In this document: in pieces, positions 13,769 through 21,622 of the stretch
How positions within the stretch are numbered: position 1 is the first letter of the stretch
Layout of the letters: each line of letters starts with the position of its first letter
From: a virus
Length of the DNA: 25,266 nt
IMG/VR virus record: IMGVR_UViG_3300037171_000099
Location: 1 to 25,266 of that record
Strand: one strand, 5' to 3'
Notes under the pieces: generated by a model
The model's input: only the letters and a program-made list of their open reading frames with translations
The model's database searches: none
What the model was told of the DNA's origin: nothing
Position numbers and translations under genes: made by a program

Positions 13769-15118
13769 TTACGTGTTGCTGGTGCCCGCCGGGAACGATC
13801 CATAGACGAACGCCGCCGGCCGCGTGACCGCGAGCCCCAAGCGTTCTTCGCACAGAATCGTGACCATGTTGCGAATGAAATTGTCCTGGTTCTCCGTCGA
13901 TACCAGGATCTGCGCTTCTTCGCGATCGAACAGCGTGGCGGCCAACTTGAACGCGCCGACCAAAAAGTCGCCCGGCTCGAACGAATAGCTCTGCACCACC
14001 GGCACACCCCACAGCATCGCCGGCGTGGCCATGCCAGGGCTCGCGTAGATGTAGCGATGCAGCGTGTCTTTCGTCAGTTCGAGCGAGTGCCAGTCGGTCG
14101 GGCTCATGACAATGCCCGTGGTCGGATAGAAGGCCAATTGCACTTGCAGCATCGCGTGGCGAATCACGTCGATGCGGGTGTCGTACTCGGCCGCGTGCGC
14201 GCCGCTATAGTCCGTTGCCTGCGGGACGATCCCCTGCAGGTTGCCCGCGACACCGTCGCCCATGAGGATCTGCTGTTCCTCGGCGAGCTTGAGGCCGAAG
14301 GTCATGCGGCCGTTGATCAGCGTCGCCAGCTGCTTGAAGTCCGCGAGGACCTGCTTCGATGCGTTGATCCAGTGCCCGATCGTCTCGACCGGCACATTCA
14401 ACCGCTCATAGGTCAGGTTCGACTCGGGCTTGAGGGCGCCTTCGGAAATGACCCCCGCCGCGTTGGTGAACACCAATTCCCGCACCCACTCGATGAGATT
14501 CGACTCGGTAGTGCCGACGTCCAGCAGATCCCGCACGGTCAAGGGCATGAAGTTCGGCACAACGACGCCCGGCAAGTACTCGGGAATGATGCCGCCGCCG
14601 CCCGATAACGGGATGCTCGTGATCGTCTTCAACTTGAACGGCGCGCTCGTGGCCTTGGCGCTGCGGCCCTTCGGCGCGAACTCCTTGAGCTCGGTCGACT
14701 CGATGAATAGTTCGCCGGCGTTCTTGCCTCTGCTTCCGCCGCCGCCCGGGCCGCGCGCCAGCAGCTTCTGCTCGAGATCGAGAATGCGCCGGTCGAGCGC
14801 CTGCTTTTCCTCAACTGCCTTCGCGTGGTCGGCCACGATTTTCGCGCCGTCGGCGTTGAGCTTAGCGATCGCGTCTTTCGTACCGTCCTGCACGCTGCCG
14901 AATTTTTTGAAATCGTCGTCGTACTTGGCGAGCACGGCTTTGATCTCTGCGCCGTGTGCGGTCAGCGCCTCTCGGATCGCGGCGCGCAGCGCCTCGCCCG
15001 AGGGGGCGTCGCACAGCGCGAGCTTGCCGCGATACCAGTAGAAATCTTGTTCGAGGACGTTGCCGTCCCAATCGAGCACGCCGCGCGTGATAATTTTTCG
15101 AGCCTGGGGAATGAACAT
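13769..15118 (-). CDS. Major capsid protein, HK97 fold, with N-terminal delta domain
   Basis: The 449-residue protein has an N-terminal part of about 170 residues with heptad-like coiled coil (IREALTAHGAEIKAVL near 48, AKAVEEKQALDRRILDLEQK near 98) and a glycine-rich hinge near 126-130; this acts as scaffold and is normally cut off by the protease. The capsid part begins near LKTITSIPLSGGGGIIPEYL and includes VRDLLDVGTTESNLIEWVRE (P-domain and E-loop region), GHWINASKQVLADF, EEQQILMGDG and the C-terminal DFLVGAFKLAATLFDREEAQ with RNMVTILCEERLGLAVTRP. This matches HK97 gp5-like capsid proteins. An AAGGAAA ribosome binding site precedes the ATG. Confidence 0.96.
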   Translation of the reverse strand: MFIPQARKIITRGVLDWDGNVLEQDFYWYRGKLALCDAPSGEALRAAIREALTAHGAEIKAVLAKYDDDFKKFGSVQDGTKDAIAKLNADGAKIVADHAKAVEEKQALDRRILDLEQKLLARGPGGGGSRGKNAGELFIESTELKEFAPKGRSAKATSAPFKLKTITSIPLSGGGGIIPEYLPGVVVPNFMPLTVRDLLDVGTTESNLIEWVRELVFTNAAGVISEGALKPESNLTYERLNVPVETIGHWINASKQVLADFKQLATLINGRMTFGLKLAEEQQILMGDGVAGNLQGIVPQATDYSGAHAAEYDTRIDVIRHAMLQVQLAFYPTTGIVMSPTDWHSLELTKDTLHRYIYASPGMATPAMLWGVPVVQSYSFEPGDFLVGAFKLAATLFDREEAQILVSTENQDNFIRNMVTILCEERLGLAVTRPAAFVYGSFPAGTSNT

Positions 15119-15130
15119 GAGGGGATTTCC

Positions 15131-15814
15131 TTACGAGAGTTTGAGGGGGTTGTCGCGGATCATCGCCAGGATCGCATCGGTCTCTTTCGAGTCGATGTTT
15201 GCCCCGTCAGCATCACGCTGTTCCAGCAAAACCCGCAGGCCGCGACTGGCGATCGCTTTGGCCTGGGTTCGAGAAAAACTCCCTGCCTCGCGCAGGAAAT
15301 CTTCGAAGTCTGCGAGCGACGGCAAGCTGCCGGCCGCCAATAATGATTTGACCGATGTGATGGTCGCCTCGGTGTTCGCGGGGAACGTCGCGAACGAGTA
15401 CTCCCACAGATCGAGCGCGATCAGGCGATTGACGTTGGTCGCGCCGTCGTATTCCTCGGTGACCGGGTCATAGCCGATCGACAGGCCGCGGACCACTTTC
15501 GCCTTGGCGAGTGCGTGCGCCTCTTTCGCTTGCTGCACGTCATTGATGAGCAGCTGGCCCGCGACGGCCAGGCCCTTGCCGTCTTCGGCGATGTCGGTCG
15601 TGTAGCCGATCGGCGAGTGGCTGTCGTGCTGCCAGAGAATCGGCGGCATGGCGTCGTCGGTCTTCCACTTCGCGAGCGATGCGGCGAACGCGCCCGGCAC
15701 GACAACGTCGCGCATCTGGTCCGCGTTATTGAACGTCGAGGCGTAGCCCTCGAAGGTGCCATCGTCCTTGATCTTTTTGAACAGGAACGGGACCTGGCGA
15801 TGTTTGAGCTTCAT
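15131..15814 (-). CDS. Prohead protease, HK97 family (U35)
   Basis: The 227-residue protein has the herpesvirus-like protease core: FEGYASTFNNADQMRDVVVPG at 21-41, PPILWQHDSHSPIG at 57-70 with the catalytic His63, and VVRGLSIGYDP at 107-117 with the nucleophile Ser112. Downstream, LDLWEYSFATFPAN is also typical. It cleaves the delta domain of the capsid protein during maturation. It lies between portal and capsid as expected, with an ATGA overlap to the portal stop. The tail of about 50 residues is helical and probably autocleaved. Confidence 0.95.
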   Translation of the reverse strand: MKLKHRQVPFLFKKIKDDGTFEGYASTFNNADQMRDVVVPGAFAASLAKWKTDDAMPPILWQHDSHSPIGYTTDIAEDGKGLAVAGQLLINDVQQAKEAHALAKAKVVRGLSIGYDPVTEEYDGATNVNRLIALDLWEYSFATFPANTEATITSVKSLLAAGSLPSLADFEDFLREAGSFSRTQAKAIASRGLRVLLEQRDADGANIDSKETDAILAMIRDNPLKLS

Positions 15815-17178
15815 GGCGGCGTTTCCTTGGGCTGACCGATCGGCGGAAAGTTGAAGATGTGCTGCGGCGGCGGTGTCGGCGCCGGCGGCGTCTCACCCAG
15901 CTTTTCCAGCGGAACCAAGTTCGATTGCACGGTGAGAATGTCGCCGCCCGGCATCGGGGCTAAATCCTCTTTGGCGCGGATCTCGTTGCGGGTCATGATC
16001 CCGTTTTGCGAGAGCGTTGACCAGAGCGCGGAGCGCGCGGCCGAGTCGGCGCCGAGCAGATCGTCGGTGTCGATCGTCAGATACAGCGACGATTTCTGCG
16101 GCGTGGCGATCAGCGAGCGGCCGCACTCCTGCTCGAGCCCGCGCACGTACGGACGCAGCGACAGCGACAGCCAGCCCAAGAGCAGCTGCTCGATGCCCGA
16201 GCCCCAGGCCGTGACGCCGGCGGCGGCGTGCCCGACCAGCACCGGCGGAACGCTGAACCAGCGGCACACGTCTTCGACCGAGAACTGTCGCGAGGCGAGC
16301 AGCTGCACGTCCTGCGGGTTCATGGTGATCGATTTGAAGTCGAGACCGCCCTCGAGCACCATCAGGCCGCCCGACTCCGGCCCCGAGATCGTGAATTTTT
16401 TGAGGTCGTCGCGCAGCATGTCGCGCTGCTCTTTCTTCAAGTACTTTTCCGACTGGATGAAGCCGCCGGTGCGCATCCCGTTTTTGAAGGCCTGCGAGGT
16501 CGCTTCGTCGGCCGCCTTCGAGATCCCGAGGGAGTTGCGCGCGTACTCGATGCGCGAGAGGCCGACCAGGCCGTCCATGGTGCGATCTCGCCAGTGGAAA
16601 ATTTGATTGGCGGGAAAGTCCTGCGTCTCGAGCGGCGAGTAGTACTTGTAGCGGATCTCGTACTGCTTCGGGTTCGTGTTCGGGATCTCGAGCCGATACG
16701 GCACGACATACTCCGGACGGATCGGATCGATGTTGATCACCTGGTTCTGACTGTTGAGCGTCTTCCTCGCGTAGCCGTTTCCCCACAGCAGCTCGGACGC
16801 GATCATGACTTTCCAGAAGCTGCACGAGGACATGTTCTGATTCGGCTGGTCGTGCAACACCGTGTACAGCGGCACGTCGAGCGCCGGCTCGCCGAAGGTC
16901 ACGTTGCCCGGGCCCTTTCGATTGAGGATGAACGGCAGCGTCGAAATCGTGTCGGCGATCAGCCACACGCATGACCACACGGTAGCGAGCGCGAGCGCCG
17001 CGTTCGGCGTGATGATCTGCCCGGTGCCCGCTCGAGCGGCGTTGACCGGTGGCCGCGCCTGGCCGCCGGCGGCGACCGGATAGAAGCCGCCCGACAGCGC
17101 GCCGCCGCCGTAGTCGAAGAAGCTATTGAAAAATTCGGCGGTCTTTTTCCGCCAAGCAGGCTGCGCGGCGGTTCTCAT
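15811..17178 (-). CDS. Portal protein, HK97 family
   Basis: The 455-residue protein shows the HK97-type portal pattern: TVWSCVWLIADTISTLPFI, a later LLWGNGYARKTL, a central IFHWRDRTMDGLVGLSRIEY with ARNSLGISKAADEATSQAF, and RQFSVEDVCRWFSVPPVLVG followed by WGSGIEQLLLGWLSLSLRPY. Twelve copies form the ring through which DNA enters and leaves the head. The C-terminal tail is Pro-rich (PPAPTPPPQHIF). The ATG overlaps the terminase stop (ATGA). Confidence 0.96.
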   Translation of the reverse strand: MRTAAQPAWRKKTAEFFNSFFDYGGGALSGGFYPVAAGGQARPPVNAARAGTGQIITPNAALALATVWSCVWLIADTISTLPFILNRKGPGNVTFGEPALDVPLYTVLHDQPNQNMSSCSFWKVMIASELLWGNGYARKTLNSQNQVINIDPIRPEYVVPYRLEIPNTNPKQYEIRYKYYSPLETQDFPANQIFHWRDRTMDGLVGLSRIEYARNSLGISKAADEATSQAFKNGMRTGGFIQSEKYLKKEQRDMLRDDLKKFTISGPESGGLMVLEGGLDFKSITMNPQDVQLLASRQFSVEDVCRWFSVPPVLVGHAAAGVTAWGSGIEQLLLGWLSLSLRPYVRGLEQECGRSLIATPQKSSLYLTIDTDDLLGADSAARSALWSTLSQNGIMTRNEIRAKEDLAPMPGGDILTVQSNLVPLEKLGETPPAPTPPPQHIFNFPPIGQPKETPP

Positions 17179-18926
17179 CCGACGATCGCCTGGCCGAAGA
17201 AGCCGGCCGCGTCTTCGTCGCCGGGCTCGGCCGCTGACAGCCCGAACGCCATCAGGAGCGCGACCATGCCGTCGATCTTTTCGGCGCTGCGTTTTTTGTC
17301 GGGTGCTGAGTTGCGATTGCTGTCATAGCGAGGCACCAGGTTAGCGGCGTTCCACAAAAGAATCGGGTTCCCTGCGTGCCGCAGCTTGCCCGAAACGTAG
17401 GCGATTTCGCAGGCCTGCATCGCGGGTTGGTACGATCGCGGGCCCTGAATAAACTTCTCCATCTCGATGCCGGCCTCGGCCAATTCGAGCGCCAGCTGCG
17501 TCGCGTTCCACGGATCGTACGCTACTTTGGACGGCGAGAAGCGCTCCCAATCGGCGACAACTTCGTCGCGGATCACTCGATAATCGGCGACGTCGCCCTC
17601 CGTTTGCGTCAAAAAACCGGCCGAAACCCAGCCCGCGTACGGCACCGATCGGCGCTCGGTGCGCTGTTGCACGGCGAGCGCCGGAACCCAATAGCGGCCC
17701 CACGTGTAGTACACATCGTCCTTCAGCCACAGCAAGCGCCAGGCGTTCATGTCGCGCGTGCTCGCGAGATCGAGCGCACCCCAACAGGGATAGCCGACCA
17801 GCGCGTCGAGATCGACGGGGCCTGAGCATTTGCGCCAGCGCCGCAGGTCCACCCAGCCGGTGGCGGCGGATGCACGCCGATTGAGCCGCTTGATTTGGAA
17901 TTCCGAGAGCGCGCCGGGCTGCGAGCGCGCCTCGCTCGCATACTCCTGCATTTTCTCGAGCGCGACCGAGACGCCGAGCATCGGGTTGGCCTTGACCCAC
18001 TTCGACTGATCGAAGTCGTCATCGTCATCGTCGATCGCGTAGTAGATCACCAGCATGTGATCGCCCTCGAGCACGCGGTTGAGAATCTGCTGTGCGTAGT
18101 GGCGGATCTCGGGCCACGGTCCGGGTGTCTCGTAGCCCTCCGTCGTGGTGTACAAGAACAGCGGGTCGCGGCGCGCGCCGGCGGCCGAGCGCAGCACGTC
18201 GAAGAGGTCGCGGGTTTTGTGCGCGTGCAGCTCGTCGAATGCGAGCGCCGACGGGTTCAATCCGTCCTGGGTCGAGGCCTTCGAGTTGATCGGCCGGAAG
18301 ATCCCGCCCGCCTCGTAGCGCACGATCGAGTTCGCGAAGGCCTCGAGCGTGAAGCTCGATTGCAATCCGGAGTTCTGCAGCACCATGCGCCGCGCAATGC
18401 TGAACACGATGCGCGCCTGGTCGCCGGTGGTCGCGGCCGAGAGCACCTGCGGGCCGTGCTCGGGCTCCATGCAGAACACGTACAGCAGGATCGCCGCCGC
18501 GAGACTCGACTTGGCGTTCTTGCGCGCGACACTGAACAGCGCCGTGGTGAAGCGGCGCGCGCCGTCGTGGCGGCGGAAGCCGAACAGCTGCACGACGAAG
18601 AAGCACTGGCACGGCTCGAGGCAAATCGTTTCGGTCGACCACGTGCCCTCGACGTGCGGCAGCCGCTCGATGAATTTGCAGGCCTTGATCGCGGAATTGG
18701 CCGACCAGAGGAACGGCGGCCGCTTGGTTTGGGTGGCGGCGAGGTCGCGCATGAAGCGTTTCGCGGCCAGCCGGATCCACTTTCCGTAGCACTCGCCGCG
18801 GGTATCGTCAATGGCATCCTCGGCGTACGCGATCGCCGTGAGGATATAGTCTTTAGTCCCCGAGCTCCTTGAGATCGTCGAACGGGGTTTCCGACTTGCC
18901 TTTGCGCTTTTGGGCGATGCTGACAC
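17175..18926 (-). CDS. terL: Terminase large subunit
   Basis: The 583-residue protein has an N-terminal ATPase with Walker A-like VARKNAKSS at 133-141, Walker B SALAFDEL at 226-233 and the coupling motif LYTTTEG at 259-265, then a C-terminal nuclease with acidic sites in GALDLAST (Asp386) and VAYDPWNA (Asp471). It pumps DNA into the head and cuts it. The only usual start codon before the conserved N-terminus (TKDYILTAIAYAEDAID from residue 24) is GTG at 18926, which overlaps the small subunit gene by 74 bases. The 22 added residues look like shadow of that gene, so the true start may lie nearer 18860, where there is no ATG, GTG or TTG. Confidence 0.94.
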   Translation of the reverse strand: MSASPKSAKASRKPRSTISRSSGTKDYILTAIAYAEDAIDDTRGECYGKWIRLAAKRFMRDLAATQTKRPPFLWSANSAIKACKFIERLPHVEGTWSTETICLEPCQCFFVVQLFGFRRHDGARRFTTALFSVARKNAKSSLAAAILLYVFCMEPEHGPQVLSAATTGDQARIVFSIARRMVLQNSGLQSSFTLEAFANSIVRYEAGGIFRPINSKASTQDGLNPSALAFDELHAHKTRDLFDVLRSAAGARRDPLFLYTTTEGYETPGPWPEIRHYAQQILNRVLEGDHMLVIYYAIDDDDDDFDQSKWVKANPMLGVSVALEKMQEYASEARSQPGALSEFQIKRLNRRASAATGWVDLRRWRKCSGPVDLDALVGYPCWGALDLASTRDMNAWRLLWLKDDVYYTWGRYWVPALAVQQRTERRSVPYAGWVSAGFLTQTEGDVADYRVIRDEVVADWERFSPSKVAYDPWNATQLALELAEAGIEMEKFIQGPRSYQPAMQACEIAYVSGKLRHAGNPILLWNAANLVPRYDSNRNSAPDKKRSAEKIDGMVALLMAFGLSAAEPGDEDAAGFFGQAIVG

Positions 18927-19335
18927 GCGACCTCGACGACGGACTGAAGCCCATTTCGACCATGCAAGAGTGCATCATTTTTGCCTCGGCCTTCATGATC
19001 GAGTAGTACGGCGACTGCTGCCACACCCCCTGCACCTGCGATTTGATCACCGGGCCGTAGGTGTCCAACTTCTCGCAGGCCTCGAGGTAGCGCACCTTTG
19101 CGCGGCAGAAAATTTCGAGGATCGAGCGATCGAGGATCGTGAGCAGGCCAGCTGGTGCCGCGTTGACCATCTCGAGCCAGACGCCCCGCATCGCGTCGGC
19201 TGACTTGCCCACGAATTCAGGCGGCGGACCAATCCCTTGCGTCGGGATCGGCTCAGAGAGGTTGGGTTTGCGCTTGCCGGGATTGCCAGTGACCACCTTG
19301 AGCCAGCTGGGTTTCGGCTTTCGGCCCGCTACCAC
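18853..19335 (-). CDS. terS: Terminase small subunit, P27 family
   Basis: The 160-residue protein starts with RKPKPSWLKVVTGNPGKRK, the near-universal opening of P27-type small terminases. LDRSILEIFCRAKVRYLEAC and VWQQSPYYSIMKAEAKMMHS follow as the helical core that binds and recognises phage DNA ends. The C-terminus is basic (SRSRVSIAQKRKGK). It starts with GTG at 19335, 33 bases after the stop of the HNH gene, across a G-rich gap. Confidence 0.93.
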   Translation of the reverse strand: MVAGRKPKPSWLKVVTGNPGKRKPNLSEPIPTQGIGPPPEFVGKSADAMRGVWLEMVNAAPAGLLTILDRSILEIFCRAKVRYLEACEKLDTYGPVIKSQVQGVWQQSPYYSIMKAEAKMMHSCMVEMGFSPSSRSRVSIAQKRKGKSETPFDDLKELGD

Positions 19336-19369
19336 GACCCCGCCCCGTCAATTTGATCGACCCCCCCCC
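19336..19369 (-). other. G-rich gap between HNH and terS, possible cos region
   Basis: On the minus strand this gap begins with a run of nine G, then TCGATCAAATTGAC and GGGGCGGGG before the terS GTG. The first base of the run is the last base of the HNH stop. In HK97-type phages the cos site lies close to terS and the neighbouring HNH gene, so a packaging signal here is plausible, but no known cos sequence is recognised. Confidence 0.3.
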
Positions 19370-19818
19370 TATCCAATTTCGCGACGCCAAAAATTTGCCA
19401 CAGGACGCGCTTCCACAAGGATCGCTTTTCTAGTTCTAACCCCCCCAGGGCCGCCACCGTGGATGCGCCCCAGCGCCGCGAGCTCGTCGAGCCGACGTTG
19501 CGCGAGTTCGATGCGCCGCTTGGTGCTGTTGTGGCAGTAGGTGCACAGCGACTGCCAGTTGTCTTCGTCCCAGAACAGTTGGCTGTCGCCGCGGTGCGGG
19601 ATGATGTGATCGACCACGCTGGCGATGACGTATAGACCGCGACGTTCATCGAAGACGCAGAGCGGATGCTCGTTGAGCCAGCGCGCGCGCGCGCGGAGCC
19701 AGCGGTTGTCGTAGCCTTGGGCGGTGCGCGTGCCGCGTCGTTGTCGATCGAACAGCGCACGCAGCGTTGGTGTGATGACCGAACCTGGTGGTCGATGAGT
19801 CTTCGGCATCGTCGGCAT
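19369..19818 (-). CDS. HNH endonuclease, packaging-associated (HK97 gp74-like)
   Basis: The 149-residue protein has RGTRTAQGYDNRWLRARARW, typical for packaging-linked HNH proteins, and the nuclease core VVDHIIPHRGDSQLFWDEDN at 68-87 with LCTYCHNSTK at 91-100. His71, Asn87 and His96 form the H-N-H triad, and Cys54, Cys92, Cys95 could bind zinc. In HK97-like phages such proteins assist terminase in cutting at cos. The last 25 residues after RIHGGGPGG do not resemble the family end, and the gene contains a run of seven G (19440-19446), so a slip in this run may have changed the tail. ATG at 19818 is used; TTG at 19833 is an alternative. No strong ribosome binding site is visible. Confidence 0.87.
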   Translation of the reverse strand: MPTMPKTHRPPGSVITPTLRALFDRQRRGTRTAQGYDNRWLRARARWLNEHPLCVFDERRGLYVIASVVDHIIPHRGDSQLFWDEDNWQSLCTYCHNSTKRRIELAQRRLDELAALGRIHGGGPGGVRTRKAILVEARPVANFWRREIG

Positions 19819-19843
19819 AGATTGAACAGTCAATGAGTTGCGG

Positions 19844-20299
19844 CTATCGATCGATCGTCACGCCGCGATCATACGCGCGCGCGCCCAACCGCGTTGGCGT
19901 CAGCGCATCAACGATTGCTGAGAACTGCACGTCGAGCGTCGACAGTTCTTGAATGTGTGCGAGCACTGCGCCGTGTGGCGCATCCACGCTGCCGCGTGCC
20001 AACACGATGACATCGACGAATCGATCGTCGACGATCACGCCGGCGTGCATCAAACAATCGAGCACGGTCTTGACGCGATTGTCGATATCGAACGTGCGCG
20101 CGTTGGGCGGATAAAACACGAGACCAATCGCGAGCCGATCAGTGGTCCAGTGACGTCGCACACGTTGCTCGAGCACTGAATCGCCGACTGCTTTTTTGTA
20201 GTCGCGATACGGCTCCGATCGATGCACTTTTCCATCGACTGCACGCCAAGCGTGATTCGCCGACGGTGGCCACGGCAATTCGCAGGTGACGCTAGCCAT
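19844..20299 (-). CDS. rusA: RusA-family Holliday junction resolvase
   Basis: The 151-residue protein opens with CELPWPPSANHAWRAVDGK, like RusA proteins, and holds the catalytic block RTFDIDNRVKTVLDCL at 68-83 (Asp71, Asp73, Lys77) and GVIVDDRFVDVI at 87-98 (Asp91/Asp92). RusA cuts four-way DNA junctions, which in phages resolves branched DNA before packaging. I chose ATG at 20299 (MASVTCELPW); it overlaps the end of the preceding 51-residue gene. The last 40 residues are longer than in the classical enzyme. Confidence 0.9.
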   Translation of the reverse strand: MASVTCELPWPPSANHAWRAVDGKVHRSEPYRDYKKAVGDSVLEQRVRRHWTTDRLAIGLVFYPPNARTFDIDNRVKTVLDCLMHAGVIVDDRFVDVIVLARGSVDAPHGAVLAHIQELSTLDVQFSAIVDALTPTRLGARAYDRGVTIDR

Positions 20300-20447
20300 A
20301 GAAGCCGAAGCGAATAGCGAGCTCAAGCTGTCGTTCCATCTCAACTTCCAGCCTTGCAGAGACCTCTTTTTCGAGCCAACGGAGATCGTCTTCGCTGAGT
20401 GAATCGAGCAGCTTGCGATCGACTCGATAGGTTGTCGTGTAGGTCAC
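20292..20447 (-). CDS. 51-residue hypothetical helical protein
   Basis: The frame reads (GTG)TYTTTYRVDRKLLDSLSEDD, then LRWLEKEVSARLEVEMERQL, then ELAIRFGFYG. It is acidic/basic and strongly helical, with a possible short coiled coil. The GTG shares its first base with the TAG of the preceding 15-codon frame (TAGTG), and the stop overlaps the RusA ATG. It is not a family I recognise. Confidence 0.6.
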   Translation of the reverse strand: MTYTTTYRVDRKLLDSLSEDDLRWLEKEVSARLEVEMERQLELAIRFGFYG

Positions 20448-20494
20448 TAGCCGTCGCCGGCGACGTGCAAGAGGTCGATTTCGACGTCGCTCAT
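20447..20494 (-). pseudogene. 15-codon frame, remnant copy of the C-terminus of the gene at 20765-21013
   Basis: The frame encodes MSDVEIDLLHVAGDG and a stop. The 82-residue protein encoded at 20765-21013 ends in AEIDLAHVAGDG, and the DNA is a 33/36 match (20448-20483 against 20766-20801). It starts in an ATGA overlap with the preceding gene and ends in TAGTG, so ribosomes probably cross it and it may serve for coupling. As a protein it is probably meaningless. Confidence 0.5.
20448..20483. repeat. Direct repeat copy 1 (36 bp)
   Basis: This copy matches 20766-20801 at 33 of 36 positions, including an unbroken 21-base block starting TAGCCGTCGCCGGCGACGTG. Both copies lie at the 3' end of a reading frame and end it with a stop, which suggests duplication of a gene end with its coupling signal. 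Confidence 0.8.
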
Positions 20495-20688
20495 TTGGCC
20501 GGCCACGGTTCGGCTAATACTTTGCGATGGCACGCAACGCAATCGTTCGGGTGCCCGACTTTATCGCCTTTGTCCTCAAGCGGGCCCGAGCCAAGGTGCA
20601 TCCATTTGCCGCACAACGAGCGCGTACCCCGAAAATAATGGTACTCGCGCGCGTTGCTCGGCATGAACCAACCCTCGTCGGCGCTCAT
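20491..20688 (-). CDS. 65-residue hypothetical protein, possible zinc binding
   Basis: The protein starts MSADEGWFMPSNAREYHYFR, then GTRSLCGKWMHLGSG, then HPNDCVACHRKVLAEPWPAK. Cys in SLCGKW and CVAC with a nearby His could form a small zinc site. The layout 'HYFR..RSLCGKW......C.AC.RKL' recurs in small phage proteins of unknown role. It begins in an ATGA overlap with the 26-residue membrane peptide and ends in ATGA with the next frame. Confidence 0.6.
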   Translation of the reverse strand: MSADEGWFMPSNAREYHYFRGTRSLCGKWMHLGSGPLEDKGDKVGHPNDCVACHRKVLAEPWPAK

Positions 20689-20765
20689 GTGAACATCAAC
20701 CACAAGAGCACGGGAAACGCGACGATAGCGGCCCAATTGCAAATGTCGTGTGCGACTTGCGCCAT
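20685..20765 (-). CDS. 26-residue membrane peptide
   Basis: The frame encodes MAQVAHDICNWAAIVAFPVL followed by LWLMFT. Almost all of the second half is hydrophobic, long enough for one span. Its ATG shares a base with the preceding stop (TAATG), and its stop overlaps the next ATG. The perfect fit on both sides is the main reason to accept such a short gene. Function unknown. Confidence 0.5.
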   Translation of the reverse strand: MAQVAHDICNWAAIVAFPVLLWLMFT

Positions 20766-21013
20766 TAGCCGTCGCCGGCGACGTGCGCAAGGTCGATTTC
20801 GGCGATCGTCACAATGCCGCCGGCGCGACCGATCAATTCGAAGTGTTTTCCGATCGATGCCTCACCGAATAAGCGGAAAAACTCGACCGAATATTTGATG
20901 CCGTAAATTGTGATCGTGCGCAAAGCGCCGGTCGGATCGATGGTCAAATTTCCATCGTCGTACTGGAGGTGACCTGCCAACTTTCGCAGGTTGCCGTTGA
21001 TGCGGTTATCCAT
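20765..21013 (-). CDS. 82-residue hypothetical phage protein
   Basis: The protein starts MDNRINGNLRKLAGHLQYDD, goes on GNLTIDPTGALRTITIYGIK, then YSVEFFRLFGEASIGKHFEL, and ends AEIDLAHVAGDG. It looks small, globular and beta-rich. The ATG at 21013 shares its first base with the stop of the preceding gene (TGATG). I do not recognise a family. Confidence 0.65.
   Translation of the reverse strand: MDNRINGNLRKLAGHLQYDDGNLTIDPTGALRTITIYGIKYSVEFFRLFGEASIGKHFELIGRAGGIVTIAEIDLAHVAGDG
20766..20801. repeat. Direct repeat copy 2 (36 bp)
   Basis: This is the presumably original copy, encoding the C-terminal AEIDLAHVAGDG of the 82-residue gene. It matches 20448-20483 at 33 of 36 positions, 318 bases away. 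Confidence 0.8.
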
Positions 21014-21486
21014 CAGCGACCGCTCGCGACGCGATACGCGTCCGCCTCGCAAGCGGACTGCGCGATTTCCTGAGTGTCGAACGAGGCGCCGATTTTGGCC
21101 GCGTGCACCGGCGGACCCGCTTTTCGTTCAGCGAACCAGTGATCGCCCAGCTTGCGCACTCGGTGCGTCGCGCTCTCGAAGGTCATGGCGTTGACGTGTT
21201 CCCATTGCATGTGATCGAGCTCCGATCCGTGCGGCGGAAAATCCGCCGGTGTGATCGGGACTGCATGGTAACCGCGCAGCGTGTCTTTAGCGACGAAGCC
21301 GTGACGCTCGAGATCCGCCAGTCGCCGCGAGAGGATCGGACGCGGAATCAACGCATGCAGCGACAGCTCGTAGAGCGTAGAACCGGGAAATTGCCGCACG
21401 GCCGATAGTACCAGCGCCATTTGCGGCGCCAGCGGTTTGTCGAGAAAAGTCCCGATCGATCCCCATACTGTTAACTCAGCGGTCAA
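21013..21486 (-). CDS. Winged-helix (MarR-like) DNA-binding protein
   Basis: The 157-residue protein has a helix-turn-helix region: PQMALVLSAVRQFPGSTLYE, then LSLHALIPRPILSRRLADLE, then RHGFVAKDTLRGYHAV. 'LSRRLADLERHGFV' is the recognition helix and wing of a MarR/PadR-type domain. It probably controls phage gene expression near the start of the leftward operon. I chose TTG at 21486, because GGGGAGG lies 8 bases upstream; an upstream TTG at 21531 has no such signal. The second half (HMQWEHVNAMTFESATHRV) has no clear match. Confidence 0.68.
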   Translation of the reverse strand: MTAELTVWGSIGTFLDKPLAPQMALVLSAVRQFPGSTLYELSLHALIPRPILSRRLADLERHGFVAKDTLRGYHAVPITPADFPPHGSELDHMQWEHVNAMTFESATHRVRKLGDHWFAERKAGPPVHAAKIGASFDTQEIAQSACEADAYRVASGR

Positions 21487-21622
21487 TTTCGCTGCCTCCC
21501 CAATCGGCGTTCGGCGTTCTGGCCATATCAACCCAACGCCCCATCGGAAAAGTGGCCGGCTCAGAGCGTCCTACGCGGTTTTCGGTGATTCTAAAACAGC
21601 CGCCGTTGCCGGGCGTGTCCAT
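21476..21622 (-). CDS. 48-residue hypothetical protein, first gene of the leftward operon
   Basis: The frame reads MDTPGNGGCFRITENRVGRS, then EPATFPMGRWVDMARTP, then NADWGGSEIDR. It overlaps the start of the winged-helix gene by 11 bases. It is the first frame after the divergent control region. The ribosome binding site is weak. It could be a leader peptide for the regulator. No family recognised. Confidence 0.5.
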   Translation of the reverse strand: MDTPGNGGCFRITENRVGRSEPATFPMGRWVDMARTPNADWGGSEIDR

